From: Actinopolymorpha singaporensis
Lineage (GTDB): Bacteria; Actinomycetota; Actinomycetes; Propionibacteriales; Actinopolymorphaceae
Reading direction: 5' to 3'
NCBI RefSeq assembly: GCF_900104745.1
Contig: NZ_LT629732.1
Span: 1,240,001 to 1,304,000 of the forward strand
DNA: 64,000 nucleotides
Shown here piece by piece: positions 49,401-58,908 of this stretch. The position numbers were made by a program, and so were the translations under genes. Numbering within the stretch: the stretch's first letter is position 1; every line of letters starts with the position of its first letter. The notes under the pieces are model-generated. The model was not told where the DNA came from, searched no databases, and worked only from the letters and a program-made list of their open reading frames with translations.

Positions 49401-50024
49401 ATGGCAGACCCGCCCGGACAGTACGTCGCGTACGACCACACCGACCTCGAACGTCGGCGCAAGAAGTTGTGGAACCTCGCCGAGGGGGTGCCGCTGACCA
49501 TCCTCGGCGGCATCGACCTGCGTGCCCTGGTGACGGGCGGCATCGCGTTCCTCGGCCTGCTCGGCGGGGTGATGCTGGCCGCGCCGGTGGTGCCCGGCCT
49601 GGCGCTGAACGTCTGGACGATCCTCGGCTGCCTCGCCATCGCGGTCACTCTGTACGTACTCTGGCCGAGACGGTGGCGCAACGGCCTGACGACCGAGCAG
49701 AACATCCTGGTCGCGGTCGACTACCTCTTCCTGCAGCCGCGCCGCATCCACGGACTCGCCGAGGACGTCGAGCCGGAGATCGTGCACTGGCGGGTCATCC
49801 TGTGGCGGCCGGTGCACCCACGCTGGTACCACGCGCTGGCGCGGGCCCGGGCGGAGCGGGCGGAGCGGTTGCTGCGACCGTGCCCCGCCGACCCGTACGA
49901 CCCGTACTACCCGCACGACCTGCACGATCCGTACGACGAGGAACCGGACCCGTCCGCGTCGCCGACCACTTCAGCCACTTCCGACCGAGCAGCCGGCCCG
50001 GCAACCGACCCAGTCCGCGAGTAG
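49401..50024 (+). CDS. PrgI/TcpE-like membrane protein
   Basis: A 207-residue protein with two helices (about 43-62 and 68-88) near the N-terminus and a cytoplasmic C-terminal part. That part is rich in Tyr/Asp/Pro (DPYDPYYPHDLHDPYDEE). The N-terminal 100 residues resemble the VirB3/PrgI/TcpE-like small proteins that always precede a VirB4 ATPase; here it is followed after 12 bases by that ATPase gene. GGAGG before the ATG fits. The DPY repeat tail is unusual. Confidence 0.7.
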   Translation: MADPPGQYVAYDHTDLERRRKKLWNLAEGVPLTILGGIDLRALVTGGIAFLGLLGGVMLAAPVVPGLALNVWTILGCLAIAVTLYVLWPRRWRNGLTTEQNILVAVDYLFLQPRRIHGLAEDVEPEIVHWRVILWRPVHPRWYHALARARAERAERLLRPCPADPYDPYYPHDLHDPYDEEPDPSASPTTSATSDRAAGPATDPVRE

Positions 50025-50036
50025 GGGTCACCGACG

Positions 50037-53030
50037 ATGAATCCGCTCTACTACCTCCTTCCGCTCCTCGCGCTCGCCGTCGTCGGCCTCGGCGCGGTGG
50101 CCATCTTCGTGTTCAACGTCGGCGGCGGTGACGAGGACGCGGCCGGGAAGAAGCCGAGGGAGCCGCGCGCGGAGCGGGAACGCCTGCCCTACCGCTACGG
50201 CGACGACGTCATCTTCGTCTGGGGCCGCTCGGTCTGGACCGGATTCTTCGTCGACACCACCACCGACGAACACATCTCCAGCGACGAACTCGTACCCGAG
50301 GCGCTGAAGCTGCCCAACCTGATGCACCAGCTCGGCCGGGAGTTCCACCGCCCGCAGTTCCAGGTAATGCTGGTGCCGCGCCGTCCGGACCTGACCGGCT
50401 GGGCGCTGGACCTGGTCGAACGCTCGTGGCGGCCCACCGACAACTACCGCAAGCTGATCCGCCGCGAGGCGGCCCGGGCGACGTCGAACGACCGGCTGGG
50501 TTCGCTGTACGACGTGGTGTTCCTGATGCGGATCGGTCAGCTCGGTGACGGCCGTGGCTCGGCGTCGGCGGCGGTGGCCGCGATCGCCGACCAGGCCACC
50601 GGCGTGCACGACGAGTACTTCGACCCGAACGTCGTCGCCGAGTGGCACGAGCGCGCCGACGAGGTGTACGCGGTCGCGGTCGACGCCGGGGTGGCCACCC
50701 AGCCGCTGATGCGCCGTGACCTGGTGCGCATCGTCCGCACCTGCCTGTTCGGGCACCTGCCGATCCCGGAGGACGGCGTGATCGACCGCCGCCCGTGGGG
50801 CGCGCACGAGTTCGAGCTGGCCGCCGACTTCCGGGCGCCCAACCACAAGAGCCGGCTCGAGGTGAGCGTCATCGACGACGACACCGGCGAGGACCGCAAG
50901 ACGTACCTCACCACCCTGGTCGCCACCGGCTGGCCGGACGCCATCCGGTTCGCGAAGAACCGCGCGTGGGGGCGGACCCTCAAGCGGCTGGACTTCCCGG
51001 TGGTGGTGTCCTGGCGCGGCGTGCTGCTGCCGCCGGAGGAGTTCCGCGAACGCGGCAAGAAGATCCGGGACAACCTCGAGGACGAGGCGCGCGACATGGA
51101 CCGGGCCAGCGCCCGGATCGACTCCCTGCTGGTGGAGCAGGTCGAACGCGCCAACCACCTCGTCGACGAGCAGGACAGCCGGCCGTTCCCCGGCATGGAG
51201 TCCCAGCTGCTGCTCACCATCGCCGCGTCCACGCCGGAGGAGCTGGAGAACCGCCGCAAGCGGATCGAGCGGCTGTTCGCGAAGACGCTGGACGCGACGG
51301 TGCTGCGGCCGAAGCGGCTGCAGTACCGCCTGCTCTACAACATGCTGCCCGGCGACGGCGACCGTTCGCCGGTGGGCCGGATCGCGCCGTTCCGCCGGCT
51401 GCAGGAGCTGGACCAGCTCGGTGTCGCCCTGCTCACCACCGCCACCCACGTCGGCGACCGCGCGGTCGTCGGCCGCGACGGGATCGCCAAGGGCTGGGAG
51501 GGGATGCTGGTCGGGCGTACCCGCGACGGCCACAACCCCGTGCACTACTCCGCCCACTCCGCGATCGCCCGCGAGAACGGCGCCGGTGTGGTGCTGGTCG
51601 GTGCCTCCGGCGGCGGCAAGACGACGCTGGCGCTGAAGATCTTCCACTACGAGTCCGAGGCCGGCGTGCGGTGCGTGTTCATCGACCCGAAGATCGACGC
51701 CGCGCGGATGGCGTACTTCCTGGCGTTCGGCTCGCAGGTGCTCGACCCGGAGTTCATGCGGCACGCCGGTGAGGGATGCCTGGGCCGGCCGGGGTGCCCC
51801 TTCCAGCCGATCAACGAGGAGTACTGGCGGGAAACCGAGATCATCGACCCGCTGCGCGGGCGGGCCGGCAACCTCGACCCGCTGCTCACCGCGTCGACGG
51901 TCACCGAAGGCCGGATGCACGCCCAGGCGATGCTGGAGATCTTCCTCGGCGAGGTCGCGTGGAGCCGGATCAGCGGGTACGTCGTGGAGGCGTTCTCCCG
52001 GACTGTCAACGAGTACGACCGGGAGGTGGCCGCCTACCGCGCCGCGCACCCGGGCGCCGCCAGGTCCGAGGTCGAGCGCGCGGTGCCCCGGCCCACCACG
52101 TGGAACGTCCTGCAGCTGGTCGTCGACGAGTTCGACCGGGTGAAGGACGCGGGCGTGGCCGACACGGAGGTACGCGACCTGCGGTTCGCGGCCGCGGTGC
52201 TGGAGGACCTGCGCAAGAACCCCTACGCCCGCGTCGCGTTCGCCCGCGAGGCCAGCGCCGTGGTCGACGACAGCGGCAAGCGGCGCACGATCATCACCCT
52301 GCGCGGACTGCCCCGGGCGCACGGCAACAGCTCCTCGGCCAACATCGCCCGCGGCATCATCTACCTCGTCACCCGGCTCGGGTTCCAGATGCTGGAGGAG
52401 ACGACCGAACGCCACCCGGTCAAGGGCTGGCGGCCGCAGCTGCTGTTCGTGGACGAGGCGTACAGCGTGGCGAGCACCGGCGAGGGCCGCGACCTGATCA
52501 GCTTCGTGCTGAAGCAGGGCCGCGCGTTCAACATCGGAATCGTGCTCATCACCCAGCAGGCGGGCGACCTGGCCCGGATCGAGTCCGAGGACCTGGACGC
52601 CAAGGCGGCCGGCACGAACCAGATCCACACGGTGTTCGCGTTCCGGCACCACTCCGACGCCGACGCGGCGCAGACGCTGCCGCTGCTGAACCGAGCGCCC
52701 GCGGAGAGGTCGATGATCGAGACGCTGAAGTCGCTGCGGGACGGCGAGTGCGTGATGCGCGACGTGGACGCGGAACTGGCGAGTGTCGAGGTCGACCGAG
52801 CGTTCTTCGAGTTCGCCGCGGCGATCCAGTCCAACCCGCACCTGGAGTCGCGCTTCAAGGCGATCGACCCCTCGCCCGACGTGGACGAGTGGCGCTGGGT
52901 GGACGAGGCGTCGGTGCTCGTCGACGAGGCCCCGTCCGCCGCGTCGACCCGGCACGTGGTCGGCCCGCGCGACGACGAAGCGACCGAGGAGGAGGACTTC
53001 CTCACCGACCTCAGCCGGGTCGACTCCTAG
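50037..53030 (+). CDS. VirB4-like secretion ATPase with N-terminal membrane anchor
   Basis: A 997-residue ATPase. An N-terminal transmembrane helix (about 5-26) is followed by acidic and basic stretches. The body has Walker A GASGGGKTTLALKIF at about 521-529 and Walker B LLFVDEAYS at about 802-810, with the surrounding VirB4/TraC landmarks (CVFIDPKID, GRAFNIGIVLITQQAGDL). It should power assembly or substrate transfer in a type IV secretion-like machine. Most VirB4 proteins lack a membrane anchor. The last four bases overlap the end of the converging ABC ATPase gene. Confidence 0.9.
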   Translation: MNPLYYLLPLLALAVVGLGAVAIFVFNVGGGDEDAAGKKPREPRAERERLPYRYGDDVIFVWGRSVWTGFFVDTTTDEHISSDELVPEALKLPNLMHQLGREFHRPQFQVMLVPRRPDLTGWALDLVERSWRPTDNYRKLIRREAARATSNDRLGSLYDVVFLMRIGQLGDGRGSASAAVAAIADQATGVHDEYFDPNVVAEWHERADEVYAVAVDAGVATQPLMRRDLVRIVRTCLFGHLPIPEDGVIDRRPWGAHEFELAADFRAPNHKSRLEVSVIDDDTGEDRKTYLTTLVATGWPDAIRFAKNRAWGRTLKRLDFPVVVSWRGVLLPPEEFRERGKKIRDNLEDEARDMDRASARIDSLLVEQVERANHLVDEQDSRPFPGMESQLLLTIAASTPEELENRRKRIERLFAKTLDATVLRPKRLQYRLLYNMLPGDGDRSPVGRIAPFRRLQELDQLGVALLTTATHVGDRAVVGRDGIAKGWEGMLVGRTRDGHNPVHYSAHSAIARENGAGVVLVGASGGGKTTLALKIFHYESEAGVRCVFIDPKIDAARMAYFLAFGSQVLDPEFMRHAGEGCLGRPGCPFQPINEEYWRETEIIDPLRGRAGNLDPLLTASTVTEGRMHAQAMLEIFLGEVAWSRISGYVVEAFSRTVNEYDREVAAYRAAHPGAARSEVERAVPRPTTWNVLQLVVDEFDRVKDAGVADTEVRDLRFAAAVLEDLRKNPYARVAFAREASAVVDDSGKRRTIITLRGLPRAHGNSSSANIARGIIYLVTRLGFQMLEETTERHPVKGWRPQLLFVDEAYSVASTGEGRDLISFVLKQGRAFNIGIVLITQQAGDLARIESEDLDAKAAGTNQIHTVFAFRHHSDADAAQTLPLLNRAPAERSMIETLKSLRDGECVMRDVDAELASVEVDRAFFEFAAAIQSNPHLESRFKAIDPSPDVDEWRWVDEASVLVDEAPSAASTRHVVGPRDDEATEEEDFLTDLSRVDS

Positions 53031-54757
53031 GGTCGGATCAGCTGACGGCGTTCGGCGCGCCGGACCCGGGCGAGCTCGGGATCGAGGACGGGTACGGCGG
53101 CCAGCAGGGCCCGCGTGTACTCGTGCCGCGGGTCCTCGTACAACACCTCGGCGTCGGCGAGTTCGACCACCTCGCCCCGGCGCATCACCGCCACCCGGTC
53201 GCTGACCTGGCGGACGACGGCGAGGTCGTGGCTGACGAACACCACCGCGAAGCCGTACTCCGCCCGCAGTTCGTCGATCAGCTCCAGCACCTGCGCCTGC
53301 GTGGTGACGTCCAGGGCCGACACCGGCTCGTCGCAGACCAGCACCGAGGGACGACCGGCGAGCGCCCGGGCGATCCCGATCCGCTGCCGCTGGCCGCCGG
53401 AGAACTCGTGCGGGTAGTCGTTCGCCCGATGTGGGTCCAGACCGACCCGGGAGAGCAGGTCCGCGACCGTCGCCGTGACCTCGGCCCGCCCGGCGCCCCG
53501 GACGCGCAGCGGCTCGGCGATGCTGTCGCCGACCGTACGCCTGGGATTGAGCGAGGACGCCGGGTCCTGGAACACCATCGCCAGCTCGCGGCGGCGTTCG
53601 CGCAGCCGCCTGCCGGACAGTTTCGCCAGGTCGGTGCCGCCCAGCAGTACGTCGCCGGCGGAGGGCCGCAGCAGCCCGACCATCATCCGGGCCAGTGTCG
53701 TCTTCCCGCTTCCGCTCTCCCCGACCACGCCGAGCACCTCGCCGCGGCGCAGGTCCAGGTCGACGCCGGCGACGGCATGCACGACCTCCCGCCGCCCGGC
53801 CCGGCCGCGCCTGCCGGGGAAGTCGCGGTGCACGCCGCGCAGGGTCATCACCACGTCGTCGCCGGTCCGGTCGCCGTCGGCCGGCGCTTCCGCGCCGCCG
53901 GCCGGCTCCTCGGTCCGCGTAACTTCCGTCCGTGCGCGCTCGGGTGCCACGTCCACCCGGGGAACGGCCGCCAGCAGCCGACGGGTGTACGCCGCGGAGG
54001 GCGCGCGCAGCACCCGCGCGGTCGGCCCGCGTTCGACCTCCCGGCCGGCGCTCATCACCAGCACGTCGTCGACGCTGCCGGCGACCACGCCGAGGTCGTG
54101 CGTCACGAGGATCAGCGCCATCCCCGTGTCGGCCCGCAGTTCGGCCAGCAGGTCGAGGATCTGCGCCTGGACGGTGACGTCGAGGGCCGTGGTGGGTTCG
54201 TCGGCGACCAGCACGCGCGGCTCGCAGGCCAGCGCCATGGCGATCAGGGCCCGTTGCCGCATGCCGCCGGAGAGTTCGTGCGGGTACGCGTCCACCCGGC
54301 GGTGAGGGTCGGGGATGTGCACCCGGTCGAGCACCTCGACGGCGCGTTCGCGGGCGGCCCGGCGGCCGGCGCCGGTGTGCAGCCGGTAGACCTCGCCGAT
54401 CTGGTCGCCGACGCGGTAGTACGGATCGAACGCCGACAGCGGGTCCTGGAAGATCATCGCGACCTCCGCGCCTCGCATCCGGCGTACCCTCTCCTCCGGC
54501 GCGGTGAGCACCGGAACCCCGGCGACCTCGACCTCGCCGGACACCTGCGCGTCGGTACCCCGGTGCAGGCCGAGCAGCGTCAGCGCGGTGACGGTCTTCC
54601 CCGAGCCGGACTCGCCGACCAGGCCGAGTCCACCGCCGGGCGGCAGGTCGAACGACAGCCCGTCGACGGCGGGCGGAGCACCGGCCGCGACCGCGCGGGG
54701 AAAGCCGATCCGCAGGTCGCGTACGGACACCACGGGCTGTAGGAGGTCGTCGGTCAT
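53027..54757 (-). CDS. Fused DppD-DppF peptide ABC transporter ATPase
   Basis: A 576-residue protein with two complete ABC ATPases in one chain. The first has Walker A GESGSGKTVTALTL at about 48-55, signature ELSGGMRQRALIAMAL and Walker B VLVADEPTTALD. The second has Walker A GESGSGKTTLARMM near 344-351, signature EFSGGQRQRIGIARAL and Walker B VLVCDEPVSALD. Peptide importers normally encode these as separate DppD and DppF subunits. The start overlaps the DppB-type stop (ATGA, 54754-54757). Confidence 0.94.
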   Translation of the reverse strand: MTDDLLQPVVSVRDLRIGFPRAVAAGAPPAVDGLSFDLPPGGGLGLVGESGSGKTVTALTLLGLHRGTDAQVSGEVEVAGVPVLTAPEERVRRMRGAEVAMIFQDPLSAFDPYYRVGDQIGEVYRLHTGAGRRAARERAVEVLDRVHIPDPHRRVDAYPHELSGGMRQRALIAMALACEPRVLVADEPTTALDVTVQAQILDLLAELRADTGMALILVTHDLGVVAGSVDDVLVMSAGREVERGPTARVLRAPSAAYTRRLLAAVPRVDVAPERARTEVTRTEEPAGGAEAPADGDRTGDDVVMTLRGVHRDFPGRRGRAGRREVVHAVAGVDLDLRRGEVLGVVGESGSGKTTLARMMVGLLRPSAGDVLLGGTDLAKLSGRRLRERRRELAMVFQDPASSLNPRRTVGDSIAEPLRVRGAGRAEVTATVADLLSRVGLDPHRANDYPHEFSGGQRQRIGIARALAGRPSVLVCDEPVSALDVTTQAQVLELIDELRAEYGFAVVFVSHDLAVVRQVSDRVAVMRRGEVVELADAEVLYEDPRHEYTRALLAAVPVLDPELARVRRAERRQLIRP

Positions 54758-55770
54758 GCGCCCCTCCGCCCCAGCCGGTCCTCGCCGAGGCTGACCCGAG
54801 GGTCGGCCACCGCGTACAACAGGTCGGCGACCGCGTTGGCGAGCACGATGAAGAAGCCGGACAGCAGCGTGAGCCCCACCACCACCGGCAGGTCGACCAC
54901 CCGCACCGAGTCGACCAGCAGCTGGCCGAGCCCGGGCAGCCCGAACACGCTCTCGGTGATCGCCGCACCCCCGAGCAGGGCGCCGAGGTCGAGCGCCACC
55001 AGCGTCACCAGCGGGGTGAGCGCGCTGCGCAGGGCGTGCCGGCCGACGATCGAGCGTTCGGTCAGGCCGTACGCCCGGCCGGTGCGGATGTGGTCCTCGG
55101 CCAGCGTCTCCAGGATCGCGGTGCGGGTGATCCGGGTGTAGACCGCGGCCTGGACGATCGCGAGCGTCACCCAGGGCAGCACCAGGTTGGTCGCCCAGGC
55201 CACCGGGTCCTCGTGCAGCGGGACGTACGACGGGAACGGCAGCCAGCGCAGGTACGCGCACACCAGCATCAGCAACAGGATGCCGACCAGGAACGTCGGC
55301 GCGGACATTCCGGCGAGGGTGGTCACCGTCACCAGCCGGTCGGCGGTGCGGCCCCGGCGCAGCGCGGACACCACGCCCGCGGCGACGCCGACGACCAGCC
55401 AGATCACCAGCGCGCCGAGGGTGAGCGACATCGTCACCGGGAGCCGGTCGAACAGCAGCGCCAGCACGGGTTCGTCGGTCTGGAACGAGTAGCCGAGGCA
55501 GGGCGCCGGACAGTGGTCCACGGTGGGCCCGGCGCTGAAGTCGCGCCCCAGCAGCAGGCCCTGCAGGAAGTGCCAGTACTGCACCCAGATCGGCTGGTCG
55601 ATGCCCATCTGGGCCTCGACGACCTTCAGGTGGTCCGGCGTACATCCCTTGCCGCAGGCCAGCAGGGCCGGGTTGCCGGGCGTGAGGTAGAAGATCGTGT
55701 AGACGACGGCGGACAGGACGAGCAGCACCACCAGGGCGCCCGCCAGCCGGCGCAGCAGGTAGCCGGTCAC
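54754..55770 (-). CDS. Peptide ABC transporter permease (DppB type)
   Basis: A 338-residue permease with six helices. It has an N-terminal LLRRLAGALVVLLVLSAVVYTIFYLTPGNPA, the EAA loop in ILETLAEDHIRTGRAYGLTERSIVGRHALRSALTPLV, and ITESVFGLPGLGQLLVDSV. An extracytoplasmic insert with four Cys (LACGKGC and DHCPAPCLGYS) is unusual and may form disulfides. GTG 55768-55770 overlaps the DppC-type stop (GTGA). In the operon it follows dppC rather than preceding it. Confidence 0.93.
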   Translation of the reverse strand: MTGYLLRRLAGALVVLLVLSAVVYTIFYLTPGNPALLACGKGCTPDHLKVVEAQMGIDQPIWVQYWHFLQGLLLGRDFSAGPTVDHCPAPCLGYSFQTDEPVLALLFDRLPVTMSLTLGALVIWLVVGVAAGVVSALRRGRTADRLVTVTTLAGMSAPTFLVGILLLMLVCAYLRWLPFPSYVPLHEDPVAWATNLVLPWVTLAIVQAAVYTRITRTAILETLAEDHIRTGRAYGLTERSIVGRHALRSALTPLVTLVALDLGALLGGAAITESVFGLPGLGQLLVDSVRVVDLPVVVGLTLLSGFFIVLANAVADLLYAVADPRVSLGEDRLGRRGA

Positions 55771-56792
55771 GAGGCCCGCCCCCGTCCCTGCCTCTGCCCC
55801 TGCACGCGGGCCTTCGCCCGCGGGTCGAGTGCGGTCCGCAGGCCGTCGCCCGCGAGGGTGAACGCCAGCACGGTGACGAACAACAGCACGGCCGGGATCA
55901 GCACGTACGTCGGGTCGCCGCGAAACCAGGTCGTCGCGGTGGACAGCATCTGCCCCCACGAGGACGTCGGCGGGCGTACGCCGATGCCGAGGAACGACAG
56001 CGCCGCCTCGGCCACGACGTTGCCGGGCAGCAGCAGTGCGGCGTACGTCAGCACCGGCGCGGCCAGGCCGGGCAGGATCTCCCGGCGGGCCACCCGCACC
56101 GGGTGCACGCCGGCCAGCCGGGCGGCCGCGACGTAGTCGGTCTCCCGCAGCGTCAGCGTCTGGCCGCGCACGATCCGGGCCACCCCGGCCCAGCCGAGGA
56201 CGCCGAGGACGACCACCAGGAGCACCGGCCGCGGGAACGACGACGGCACGATCGCCAGCAGCGCGATGGAGAACACCAGCCCGGGGAACGCCAGGATCAG
56301 GTCGATGAACCGGCCGAGCACGCTGTCCACCAGGCGTCCGCCCACGCCCGCGGCCAGCCCGACCGTGACGCCGATCAGCACCTGCAGCACGGTCGCGCCG
56401 ATCGCCACGCCGAGGGAGACCCGGGCGCCGAACACGACCCGGGCGAACAGGTCGCGACCGGTGGTGGGTTCCACGCCGAGCCAGTGGTCGGCGCTGATCC
56501 CGCCGAACGAGCCGAGCGGTACGCCACCACGACCGGAGTCGATCAGCGCGTCGTGGAACGTCGTCGGGTCCTGACCTTCCAGGGCGGCCAGCAGAGGTGC
56601 GAGCACCGCGACCAGGACGAGCAGCCCGACGATGCCCGCCGCCACGACCGCGGCGCGGTTGGCCGCGAACCTGCGCCAGACCGCCCGGCCGCCGCGCCCG
56701 CCCCGACCCGCGCCGGGGCCCGCGGGCGCCACCGCCCCCGCGTCCGGTTCGGGACCGGACGCGGGCGGCGGCGTGGAGACGGTGGCGCTCAT
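55767..56792 (-). CDS. Peptide ABC transporter permease (DppC type)
   Basis: A 341-residue permease. The EAA loop LRETDYVAAARLAGVHPVRVARREILPGLAAPVLT, the FLGIGVRPPTSSWGQML motif and about six helices identify a DppC-type subunit. The N-terminus is Pro/Gly/Ala-rich before the first helix. The gene lies between dppA and dppB; both ends are close to or overlap their neighbours. Confidence 0.93.
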   Translation of the reverse strand: MSATVSTPPPASGPEPDAGAVAPAGPGAGRGGRGGRAVWRRFAANRAAVVAAGIVGLLVLVAVLAPLLAALEGQDPTTFHDALIDSGRGGVPLGSFGGISADHWLGVEPTTGRDLFARVVFGARVSLGVAIGATVLQVLIGVTVGLAAGVGGRLVDSVLGRFIDLILAFPGLVFSIALLAIVPSSFPRPVLLVVVLGVLGWAGVARIVRGQTLTLRETDYVAAARLAGVHPVRVARREILPGLAAPVLTYAALLLPGNVVAEAALSFLGIGVRPPTSSWGQMLSTATTWFRGDPTYVLIPAVLLFVTVLAFTLAGDGLRTALDPRAKARVQGQRQGRGRAS

Positions 56793-56811
56793 CTGCGGCT
56801 CACCAGGGTGC

Positions 56812-58548
56812 TCACTTCACCGACAGCATCGCGACGTCGTACTTGCCGGTCCAGTCGCTGACGAAGGCGTTCTGGACGTTCTTGCCGTACATCACCAGGT
56901 CCTTGGTGGTGTAGAGCGGGACTGTCAACGCCTGCTTGCCCAGCTGGGCGTCGAGCTGGCCGTAGCGCTTCGCCGCCTGCGCCGGGTCGGTGATCTTCGC
57001 GATCTCGTCGAACTCCGCGTTCACCTTCGGGTCGTCGTACTGCGCGAGGTTGTAGTTGCCCTGCGGCGGGATCTGCCGGCCGTCGAAGATCGGCTGCAGG
57101 AACGGGAACCCGGACGGCCAGTCCGCGCCCCAGCCGAACAGCATCATCCCCGGCTCCTTCTTCGGGTCACCGGTCTGCTCGTAGAACGCGTCGGTCTCAA
57201 GGCCCTGCGGCTTGACGGTGATACCGGCCTTCTTCAGCGCGTCCTGGACCGCGGTGGCCGCTCCGGGGCCGGTCCCGTCCTTGGAGTCGGAGACGTAGGT
57301 GAGCGGCACGGTGATTCCGTTCGGGTGTCCCGCCTCGGCGAGCAGCTGCTTGGCCTTGGCCGGGTTGCCGTTCGTGCCGGCCGGGAAGTAGTCGTACTTC
57401 TGGTAGCCCATCGACTTCTGCGCCGGCAGGAACGTCGTGGCGGGGTCGGCGAGCGCGGTGCCGCCGACGGCGTTGATCACCGACGTACGGCTCACCGCGT
57501 AGGAGATCGCCTGCCGGATCTTCGGGTCGTCGAACGGCTTCTGCTTGAGGTTGAACGCGATGTAGTACAGGAACGGGAAGTGGCCCTTGGCGACCCGCTT
57601 GTCCAGCTCGGGGTCGTTGCCGAGCCGGGCGAGCTCCGAGGGGCCGAGGTCGGTGTCGGTGGTGACGGCGTTCGCGTCCTTGCCGGCACCGGTGAAGATC
57701 CGCTGGTTGATCACCGCGGCGTCCAGGCCGGAGGTGATCTCCACCCGGTCCGGGCAGGCGAGGCGGTTCTTGTCGACCGAGCGCGACCAGTGCGGGTTGC
57801 GGGTGAGCACCAGCTTCTTGTTCTTCTGGTACGACTCCACCTGGTAGGGCCCGCTGGACACCGGCTTGTTCTCGTACTTCACGCCGGTGTCCTTGGCCTT
57901 CGGCACCGGTGCGAACTGCGTTGCCGTGGCGAGGAACGGGAAGTCGCCCTCCGGCTTGCGCAGGTGGAACACGATCGTCTTGTCGTCCGGGGTCTCGATC
58001 GACTTGATACCGGCCGGGTCCTTGTAGACGCCCTGGTAGTCGGCGGCGCCGGACAGCCAGTCGCGCAGGTACGGCGCGCCGCCGGGAAGCTCCGGCGCGA
58101 ACGACCGCTCGATGCCGTACTTCACGTCCTTGGAGGTGATCTTCGACCCGTCGCTGAACTTCAGGTCGCCCCGCAGCGTGTAGGTCCAGGTCTTCGCGTC
58201 GTCGCTGGCCACGCCGGTGTTGGTGGCGAGGTCGGGGACGACCTTCGCGCCCTCGGCTCCGCCCGCGCGGTTGCGGGTGGTGAGCGTACGGAACAGCAGC
58301 GAGGGGATGTTGCCGCCGCCGGAGGTGTACAGGCGGGCGGGGTCGAGGTGGGTGATGTCCTTCTGGTTCAGGACGTACAGCGTGCCGCCCTGGCACTTGG
58401 CCGGGTCGAACTTGCCGCCGCCGCTCGCGTTGCCGCCGCCGGCGCTGTCGTCACCGCCGCTCGAACCGCAGGCAGCGGCGACGGAGAGGGTGACCAGGGC
58501 GACGCCGACAGCCGCGGCCCGGGTGAGGAGAGGTGGAACGTGACGCAT
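56812..58548 (-). CDS. Peptide-binding lipoprotein (DppA/OppA type)
   Basis: A 578-residue family 5 solute-binding protein. The lipoprotein signal MRHVPPLLTRAAAVGVALVT ends with the lipobox VAAAC, so Cys27 is the lipidated residue. A Gly/Asn/Ser-rich linker follows. The family 5 fold is shown by LRGDLKFSDGSKITSKDVKYGIERSF and IRQAISYAVSRTSVINAVGGTALADP. GAAGGG precedes ATG 58546-58548; a GTG seven codons earlier is possible. It is the first transporter gene after the 54-codon ORF. Confidence 0.94.
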   Translation of the reverse strand: MRHVPPLLTRAAAVGVALVTLSVAAACGSSGGDDSAGGGNASGGGKFDPAKCQGGTLYVLNQKDITHLDPARLYTSGGGNIPSLLFRTLTTRNRAGGAEGAKVVPDLATNTGVASDDAKTWTYTLRGDLKFSDGSKITSKDVKYGIERSFAPELPGGAPYLRDWLSGAADYQGVYKDPAGIKSIETPDDKTIVFHLRKPEGDFPFLATATQFAPVPKAKDTGVKYENKPVSSGPYQVESYQKNKKLVLTRNPHWSRSVDKNRLACPDRVEITSGLDAAVINQRIFTGAGKDANAVTTDTDLGPSELARLGNDPELDKRVAKGHFPFLYYIAFNLKQKPFDDPKIRQAISYAVSRTSVINAVGGTALADPATTFLPAQKSMGYQKYDYFPAGTNGNPAKAKQLLAEAGHPNGITVPLTYVSDSKDGTGPGAATAVQDALKKAGITVKPQGLETDAFYEQTGDPKKEPGMMLFGWGADWPSGFPFLQPIFDGRQIPPQGNYNLAQYDDPKVNAEFDEIAKITDPAQAAKRYGQLDAQLGKQALTVPLYTTKDLVMYGKNVQNAFVSDWTGKYDVAMLSVK

Positions 58549-58716
58549 GGAGAGCCCTTCGGAAGGCACCGGTGGCCGGTCGGCTCAGCAGTCGGAGCGG
58601 GTCGGCCTGGTGAGGACACGAGCACCCGGGACGGCGTAAGGCGGTGTACGACGGCTGGTGTGACGTCGGCGCGCGGCGCCCGTCCCCGAATGCCCCGGGG
58701 AGGTCGGAGGCAGGAG

Positions 58717-58881
58717 TCAGCGACACAGCACGTCGGCGACGTCGTGTGCGTGGACGGCCAGCAGCGCGAGCACGTACCGGCGCGCCGGGGACTGGTCCCG
58801 GCGGGCGGAGAAGCTCGCGGATCTCGACACACTGCACGACACGAACGCAGATCGTACGTCCGGATCACGAGCGCGGGTCAT
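58717..58881 (-). CDS. Small 54-codon ORF upstream of dppA, possible leader peptide or small protein
   Basis: The frame encodes MTRARDPDVRSAFVSC and ends RRYVLALLAVHAHDVADVLCR. The second half uses strongly GC-rich third positions (about 31 of 35 codons), like real genes here. The first twenty codons do not, so an internal GTG start is possible. The C-terminal 17 residues form a probable amphipathic helix. No Shine-Dalgarno sequence is seen before the ATG. It lies 168 bases ahead of dppA in the same direction. Whether it is translated is not established; no family is recognised. Confidence 0.4.
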   Translation of the reverse strand: MTRARDPDVRSAFVSCSVSRSASFSARRDQSPARRYVLALLAVHAHDVADVLCR

Positions 58882-58908
58882 CGGGTGCCGACGGCGGGGA
58901 GGTCGGTG

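Noticed and set aside
50028-54968. 1646-codon minus-strand open frame antisense to the VirB4-like gene
   Set aside because: It is a GC-rich shadow frame without domain motifs; it covers the well-supported VirB4 gene and is out of frame with the ABC ATPase gene it partly overlaps.
58451-58868. Two other minus-strand frames (128 and 166 codons) overlapping the dpp leader
   Set aside because: Both run into the dppA coding region out of frame and are Arg/Pro/Ser-rich shadows; only the 58717-58881 frame shows codon bias.
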